The position numbers and the translations under genes are program-made. The notes beneath the pieces were generated by a model, which saw only the letters and a program-made list of their open reading frames with translations, was not told the DNA's origin and did no database searches. 14,647 nucleotides of DNA from Smittium culicis (lineage: Eukaryota > Kickxellomycota > Harpellomycetes > Harpellales > Legeriomycetaceae). Positions within the stretch are counted from its first letter, which is position 1. Each line of letters opens with the position of its first letter. The DNA lies in NCBI GenBank assembly GCA_001970855.1, contig LSSN01006115.1:1-14647 (forward strand). Direction: 5' to 3'. Below are positions 10,000 to 14,647 of the stretch, in pieces.

Positions 10000-10636
10000 T
10001 AACTGTGATAAAATAATTTTTAATTAATTTTCTATTTAGCATGATTGGGTTGGATTTAATATCTGGTTTAAAAAATGAAGTGTTTTCAGTTCAAAAATCT
10101 TGATATATAATTTTAATCTATAAATAATTATTTTCTCTTAGTTATTATTTGGATATAAAAAATAATTCTATAGATCTATAATAATAATAAGACTATAATA
10201 ACAGCTTTCATTAATTATATGATACTTGCTTTATTAATTTTGCTCTTTTAAATTGGTTACAAAAAAAAAAGTCGTGAAAAATGAAGTATAAGCTTGAATT
10301 AAAAGGCTTGAGCTCATTGGTATGCAAACGATTTTGTAAATAATACTCATTTGATAACAAAATTCATTAAGCCAAATGCGCCATTGAATTTAAAAGTTTA
10401 AAATACTGTTTAAAGTTTCATTGGTTGGTATGGCGATTTTTTCATGGCCTATTATTATTTGAAAGGGTCAAATATTATTAGTAAAAAAACCCTTTTGATT
10501 AGAATGTAGGAATTAACAAAATATACAGTCTAATTGCTTCTATAATATTAGTTCTATTATCAACGAAACCAACTTTTGTTGATTCTTAAGCACATCAAAA
10601 GTATAAAGTATAAAATAATTTTATTTAATAGGCAAG
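10000..10636. other. AT-rich region upstream of HAUS4
   Basis: No gene is supported here. The first part is the presumed 3' end of LINE 2 with an A10 run at 10261-10270. The rest would hold the HAUS4 promoter and 5' UTR. TTATTTAATAG ending at 10631, five bases before the HAUS4 ATG, looks like a splice acceptor, so a 5' UTR intron or an extra upstream exon is possible. A short frame at about 10445 (M-A-Y-Y-Y-L-K-G) ending in a GTAGGA donor-like site is a weak candidate for that exon. No TATA box stands out in such AT-rich sequence. Confidence 0.35.
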
Positions 10637-11589
10637 ATGGCGATACAAGTAGCTATGGAGATAATGAAATCTTTGTCAGAATCTTTTCAAATGAATGTAG
10701 GTATTGCTGCTTCTGTTAAATATCACATAAATAAAATAAGACAATCTGCAATTATTTAATTTTTTTAAAAGGAATTTATCGATTCAGAAGAATTCAAAAA
10801 ATACTCCATGCTTAGTCGGGTAGTCGAGCTAATCGAGGAGCATGGCGATGATGACTGCCAGAGAGTATTGTTAGATTTCCAATTGTCAAAGCTTCTATCT
10901 GTTGATGATCCTAAAGTCGATTTTTCAATGCTAATGAAAGAAGCTATACAAAACAACAATTACTCAAAGGTACGTCGAGTTTTTTTAAAGTTTTTAAATC
11001 ACTTGATCTACAAATTTATATGTAATAAAAATATTAGAGCGACGATTTAAAGAATAAAGTTGAAGAATCTATTTACAGCGATTTGAGGAAAATAAAAAAT
11101 CTTGAATCGGAAGAAATGTCCAGAGAGTATAGAGCTAAAACAAAAACAAAGTTATTGGAGGGCTACAAAGAGATGATTAACCTAACTGGAGAGTATTTTA
11201 ACAATCTTTGTTTAGAGGGATCATTGTTGCTGGAGATTATAATACCTATGATTTCTGAGAAAAATTCAGATTCAGAACTATGTAATTCACTAGTATCATT
11301 TTATACTGAGCTAATTAGAAGTATGGAGTTGAAAATACGACTTTACAAACTCCAATTCACACAGACACATTTCGATAAAGGCACACTTAGCGCAATTTCT
11401 AATGTCAAAAAATCGCTTGAAAATGAATTTTCTGCTTTAATGGCAAAATCTAAAGAAGTTGAAACAAAGTTATCGATTTATAAGCTGGCAGGGAAAGAGT
11501 TTGAAGCTGTGTCTAATGAATTCCTAGCAGTTTCTAATAAAATCAAGCAGCTAAAAGCTGACATTGAAACCTTTTCAAATTCGAAATAG
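10637..11589 (+). CDS. HAUS4: Augmin (HAUS) complex subunit 4, three exons
   Basis: HAUS4 is a coiled-coil subunit of the eight-protein augmin complex, which recruits gamma-tubulin to spindle microtubules for branching nucleation. Exons 10637-10696, 10772-10969 and 11038-11589 join in phase 0 to give 269 residues; the human protein is about 363. The C-terminal third carries the family pattern: S-M-E-L-K-I-R-L-Y-K-L (residues 181-191), a helix around K-K-S-L-E-N, then I-Y-K-L-A-G-K-E-F (233-241), where the family has S-Y-E-x-L-G-x-E-F, followed by E-F-x-x-V-x-N-K-I. The N-terminus fits too: E-F-K-K-Y-S-M-L-S-R-V matches the F-S-K-L-L-L-x-L-S segment. The ATG at 10637 has A at -3 and G at +4, with an in-frame TAA 21 bp upstream. 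The protein is short in its central region, and an upstream exon cannot be excluded. It is the only intact gene for 9 kb to its left. Assignment is from remembered family motifs. Confidence 0.78.
10697..10771 (+). other. HAUS4: HAUS4 intron 1 (75 bp, phase 0)
   Basis: The donor is GTAGGT and the acceptor TTTTTTAAAAG, with a polypyrimidine run in front. It is needed because reading through meets TAA at 10757-10759. Removing it links residue 20 (Asn) to a continuous frame that matches the family N-terminus. Confidence 0.65.
10970..11037 (+). other. HAUS4: HAUS4 intron 2 (68 bp, phase 0)
   Basis: The donor is GTACGT and the acceptor AATATTAG. Splicing joins N-N-Y-S-K to S-D-D-L-K-N-K-V in frame. 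The competing acceptor ATTTACAG at 11078 gives a TGA after eight codons and is rejected. Confidence 0.75.
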
Positions 11590-12269
11590 CAGCATGTAAT
11601 CGGTATTTAAAAAGTGTCACATTTACGCTAATTGTACATACACTATAGTTTTTAGCGAACTTGTAATCTATTTATTTTAACCTCAAATACTCTTCCTGAG
11701 CTATTAGATTTCATCTTAAAGGCTGCATCTCAGCTTTCAACTTATGTTTAGACTTATAAATTTTCGACAGAATACTGGAGTGTTCTTTAGCTTATATATC
11801 TCAATATAGCTATCAATATTATTTAGTATCTATTAAACATTACAACAATAATTTTATGTATTATTGGCAATTCCTAGAGATATGCCTACAACCACTTGAT
11901 ATACAATTTTTTAGGCATATTTACTAATATTGTTAATTAATTAGCTCTTACAAACTCAGCTATCCCTAGAAAAAGACAATCTTTTATTGCTCAATTTTAA
12001 ACTATATTATCAATAGCCTTTATATAATAAAAATTATAGACCAAGTTCATTTGATTTGCAGATACAGCTCATAATATACAATCACAAAAATGAAAGTCAG
12101 ATGGGCCTGAAATATTATATTTTTAGTCACTAACTTCTAATACTCGGTTAGGCTTTTTTCATGTATCGCAGCTTAGCTATGCAAACTATTTGATGGCTTT
12201 TTTGTTAAAAATTATTATCTTATAGAAATAAATCTGATTTAAATAATAATATAAATAATGCTCTGGTGT
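11590..12269. other. HAUS4-ALG7 intergenic, first part
   Basis: AT-rich sequence after the HAUS4 stop. No ORF, tRNA, rRNA or LINE motif is recognisable on either strand. It would contain the HAUS4 3' UTR, but no canonical AATAAA is close behind the stop. The open stretches seen are of a length expected by chance. Confidence 0.5.
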
Positions 12270-12720
12270 TTATTTAGCCGCTGTTGTTGTCACGTTTGAG
12301 GCGTAAAGACTTGGATGTAGCTATTACAATCTACGGAGGTATGTTAGGAGTGGGTGGGCTGTATTAATAATCGCTCTTTCTTAGGGAGTTGAGCCTAACC
12401 GCTAAGCTTTTCACATTTGCCAGTTATATCGGAGATTTCAACATCGTTGGTATAGAGTTTTGGATGTGAAAATATGGCGTTTGTTTGTTGGTAGACAGGA
12501 TATTCGCACCAATAACTTGTAGCTATTGCTATTTGCTGACACTTCCAAAGCCAGATACATTCCGGTGGTTAAATACCATTGGTCAATCAGTATAGCTTAG
12601 ATTGATAATAAAAATTCTGAGTATGTTTATTAGGCTAAATTAATCTTCGCTCTAAAGAGCTCAATTAATTCTAACAGTAAAGTTTATATAATCGATGGGG
12701 AGACTAGTGCGCCAAACCTT
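12270..12720. other. GC-richer patch, possible coding relic of unknown identity
   Basis: Base composition rises clearly against the flanks. The plus frame 12278-12595 has stops only at 12365, 12368 and 12467 and reads like hydrophobic protein with segments such as F-A-S-Y-I-G-D-F-N and L-V-D-R-I-F-A-P-I. Minus-strand and other plus frames are also partly open, for example I-V-I-A-T-S-K-S-L-R on the minus strand. I recognise no family. It could be a decayed host gene, a retroposed fragment, or regulatory sequence for ALG7 with no coding history. Confidence 0.3.
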
Positions 12721-12804
12721 AATTTTTTATTAAAAAAAAGCAGTACAGTACCTTATTCCCACAACCCCCTTCCAACTTGAACAATTTGATTTAAGTTTGC
12801 TGAT
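12721..12804 (+). promoter_or_regulatory. Presumed ALG7 5' flank with C-rich motif
   Basis: A CCCACAACCCCC stretch at about 12759-12770 stands out in AT-rich DNA about 40 bp before the ALG7 ATG, followed by CTTCCAACTTG. A core-promoter or initiator role is a guess from position only. An in-frame TGA at 12787 shows that the coding frame cannot start further upstream without splicing. Confidence 0.25.
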
Positions 12805-14647
12805 ATGCCAAAGGCTAAGCACTTACTGTATTTATCGGCGCTTCCAGTGCTCTATGTATTACTAAAATCCAACCTGGAGCCGATAGTCCTATGCCTTCTT
12901 TTATCGATTCTTGCTGGATTTGCAACTCTTAAATACATTCCCCAGGTAGAAAAAAGGTTTAAAAAAGTAGGTCTGTATGGTGCCGATTTAAATAAGCAGA
13001 ACAAGCCTGTACTGTAAGCTCTGTTCACTTTAGCTACCTACGATTTATATACCCTATTAAAAACAATAAATCCACAATCTAACTTTTAACTTTATAAACA
13101 ACGCTTTTATCTATATTTAAACGTTCTCCGCTAATTAATAAATCGAAAAAATAATAGTGCTGAGGGTATGGGTGTTATTGCTGCAACCTTTTATCTCATA
13201 GCAACGATCCTTTTCATTCCATTAATTTTCAATAAAAACGCTGGCGAAAAACATATCCTAGGGAGATTTCCATACCACAAATTTGGAGAATATTTATCCG
13301 CTTTATTATCCCTTCAAAGTATGGTTTTTTTGGGATTTGCTGACGATGTTTTAAATCTTCGATGGAGATTCAAGCTTATTCTACCTACAGTAGCTTCAAT
13401 ACCGATACTTATGGTATATTACGTTTCCTTTGGAGTAACGCATGTAATAGTCCCGAGGCCTTTTCGCGACCTTCTAGGCGTATCTATAGATCTTAAAGGC
13501 TTTTACTATCTCTATATCGGAATGATGTCTGTGTTTTGCACAAACTCAATAAACATTCTGGCAGGAATAAATGGCGTTGAAGTTGTTCAGTCAATAATAA
13601 TATCAATATGTATAATAATAAACAATATTCTACACATTTTATACTCAAAAAATGAAACAGTCTATTATCACTCGCTCTCGCTGTGTTTGATGATTCCTTT
13701 TTTGTCCGTATCTTTGGCTTTGCACCATTGGAACAAGTACCCCGCCAGAGTATTTATAGGAGATACATACTGCTATTTTGCGGGAATGGCTTTTGCATGT
13801 GTTGGGATTCTTGGCCACTTTTCAAAGACATTACTTCTGTTTTTTACACCGCAAATCCTTAATTTTATTTATTCCATGCCACAACTGTTTAGATTAGTTC
13901 CTTGCCCCCGTCACCGTATGCCTTCATTCACAAGGCTCGTGTACAAATCAAATGACGGCTATGTTCAAATTGAAAACCATTCAAGCTCAGAAAAACCAAA
14001 CTTTTATTCGTTTTCTAAAAGTATAGATAAAGTCCATCCAGACAATAGCTCCGGAACTAGGCCAAGAAAATCAAGCAAAAACAAAAAAAACAAACTGCGT
14101 GCTGCTCTTCTCAATGCCAATGACTATACAAGCTCTAACACCGAAAACATTAGTTCCTTCGTTCACACTAATGAATACAGTTCACAAAGTAGCAACTATA
14201 GCAGTTCAGAAAATCTTAATCTCAACATTAACACCAATGTTCTTGACAATAAGCTGAATGAAATAAAACTCGCTGCCTCAGAAAATAAAAAGCTTCAACG
14301 TAAGAAAGTTATTAACTCACCAACGATTTCTAGCTCAAATGAAGGCGGCTTGAAACATGATTCTGCGGTGGAACCAAAATTCCTTGAAAACGTTGCTAAA
14401 AATTACGTCTCAACTAGCAAAACCGGTGTTCTTATACCCAGCAAAACGTCACTGGATGGCTGTACGAAGCTAGGTTTCAAAATAATCTCGTTTTTAGAGC
14501 TCTTCAAGTTAGTTAAAGTATGGCGCGACCCGAAAACGTCCAAAATGACACATGTTAATAATTTGACCATCCTTAATCTATACCTAGTTTGGTTTGGACC
14601 AACAAGCGAAAAAAAGCTCACTTATTACATCATGTTAACTCAAGTTC
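12805..14647 (+). CDS. ALG7: ALG7/DPAGT1, GlcNAc-1-phosphate transferase, 3' partial
   Basis: Transfers GlcNAc-1-phosphate from UDP-GlcNAc to dolichyl phosphate on the cytosolic face of the ER, the first step of N-glycan precursor synthesis and the target of tunicamycin. Exons 12805-13013 and 13158 onward give 566 residues before the window ends; the whole human enzyme is 408. Visible motifs: G-L-Y-G-A-D-L-N-K (56-64), G-F-A-D-D-V-L-N-L-R-W (129-139, catalytic Asp pair), N-I-L-A-G-I-N-G (202-209), F-I-G-D-T-Y-C-Y-F-A-G (269-279), H-F-S-K-T, and P-C-P-R-H-R (318-323, nucleotide-sugar loop). About nine hydrophobic segments precede the last motif. All key residues are present, so the enzyme should be active. 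After residue 340 comes a Ser/Asn/Lys-rich insertion of about 160 residues, then family sequence resumes (W-R-D-P, H-V-N-N-L-T-I-L-N-L). The usual Pro before E-x-M-G is Ala at the exon junction. The 3' end is outside the window. Confidence 0.95.
13014..13157 (+). other. ALG7: ALG7 intron 1 (144 bp, phase 2)
   Basis: The donor is GTAAGC and the acceptor AAATAATAG, with CTAATTAAT as a plausible branch region about 25 bp before it. Without splicing the frame stops at TAA 13015-13017, inside the donor itself. Splicing completes a Leu codon (CT plus T) and joins N-K-P-V-L to A-E-G-M-G-V, the expected family order. Confidence 0.85.
13981..14460 (+). other. ALG7: Low-complexity insertion encoded within ALG7
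   Basis: This in-frame stretch of 160 codons sits between the P-C-P-R-H-R loop and the C-terminal membrane region. It is rich in Ser, Asn, Lys and Thr, has a basic cluster R-K-S-S-K-N-K-K-N-K near residue 374 and several S-S-x repeats, and no predicted membrane segment. By topology it should face the cytosol. The frame is open with exon-like base composition, which argues against an unspliced intron. Confidence 0.75.

Larger units (their letters stand above)
5915..10270 (+). mobile_element. LINE 2: heavily decayed non-LTR retrotransposon
   Basis: This is a second copy in the same orientation, directly after the LINE 1 tail. It has a recognisable ORF1 start and knuckle (6048-6610), an RT fragment (7972-8058), a long thumb and C-terminal region (about 8460-8949) and terminal coding traces to about 9985. 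An A10 run at 10261-10270 could be the remains of its tail. It differs in sequence from LINE 1 (for example N-L-K-N-Y-R-P-I-K-L-S-N against L-R-N-Y-K-P-I-T-I-S-N), so it is a separate insertion and not a duplication of LINE 1. Both ends are guesses. The endonuclease region (about 6650-7930) is too decayed for me to recognise. Confidence 0.7.

Noticed and set aside
10306..10345. A tRNA-like A box (GAGCTCATTGGTA) suggesting a tRNA gene or SINE.
   Set aside because: No B box (GGTTCRANNCC) follows, and the anticodon and acceptor arms do not pair.
11071..11078. ATTTACAG as the acceptor of HAUS4 intron 2.
   Set aside because: It shifts the frame and gives TGA after eight codons, while the acceptor at 11037 keeps the frame and adds a charged helix that fits the protein.
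14300..14333. A 34-bp intron-like segment inside ALG7: GTAAGA donor, TTAAC branch-like word, TTTCTAG acceptor.
   Set aside because: Its length is not a multiple of three and its removal would break an open frame that leads into recognisable C-terminal ALG7 sequence. It is also shorter than the other introns here.
14403..14621. A minus-strand open frame of 72 codons opposite ALG7.
   Set aside because: It is antisense to clearly conserved ALG7 coding sequence and has no feature of its own.

Overview
This is a nuclear fragment of an AT-rich eukaryote. Short spliceosomal introns (68, 75 and 144 bp) with GTANGT or GTAAGC donors, an augmin subunit, an ER N-glycosylation enzyme and LINE-type (non-LTR) retrotransposon relics all say so. 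No bacterial or organellar feature is present. The combination (augmin present, a fungal/animal-type ALG7, gag-knuckle LINEs, compact introns) suggests an early-diverging fungus, for example a zygomycete-grade lineage. A rozellid or another AT-rich opisthokont is not excluded. Intact exons use the standard code.

Layout. (1) 1-600: a moderately AT-rich flank with a poly-T run, a degenerate repeat and, on the minus strand, one open exon that aligns without gaps to part of the RasGEF (CDC25-homology) fold and ends in a GTAAGC donor. The rest of that gene is not in view. (2) About 668-5914: a full-length but badly decayed LINE on the plus strand. Its first ORF has a ruined CCHC knuckle, and its second ORF has endonuclease, reverse transcriptase and C-terminal remnants, followed by an A-rich tail. 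(3) About 5915-10270: a second, even more decayed LINE in the same orientation, again with an ORF1 knuckle, an RT fragment and a C-terminal domain. (4) 10637-11589: a three-exon gene for the augmin subunit HAUS4. (5) 11590-12804: intergenic, with an unrecognised GC-richer patch at about 12270-12720. (6) 12805 to the window end: ALG7/DPAGT1, two exons visible, 3' end beyond the window, with an unusual low-complexity insertion of about 160 residues.

The two intact genes are both plus strand and serve unrelated housekeeping jobs: spindle microtubule branching, and the first committed step of dolichol-linked oligosaccharide synthesis. Nothing suggests an operon or a shared pathway. About 9.5 kb, two thirds of the window, is a graveyard of retrotransposon sequence between the RasGEF-like exon and HAUS4. 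I do not see a novel multi-gene system. The most interesting points are the ALG7 insertion, the short HAUS4, the RasGEF-like exon abutting the LINE, and the unexplained GC-richer patches.
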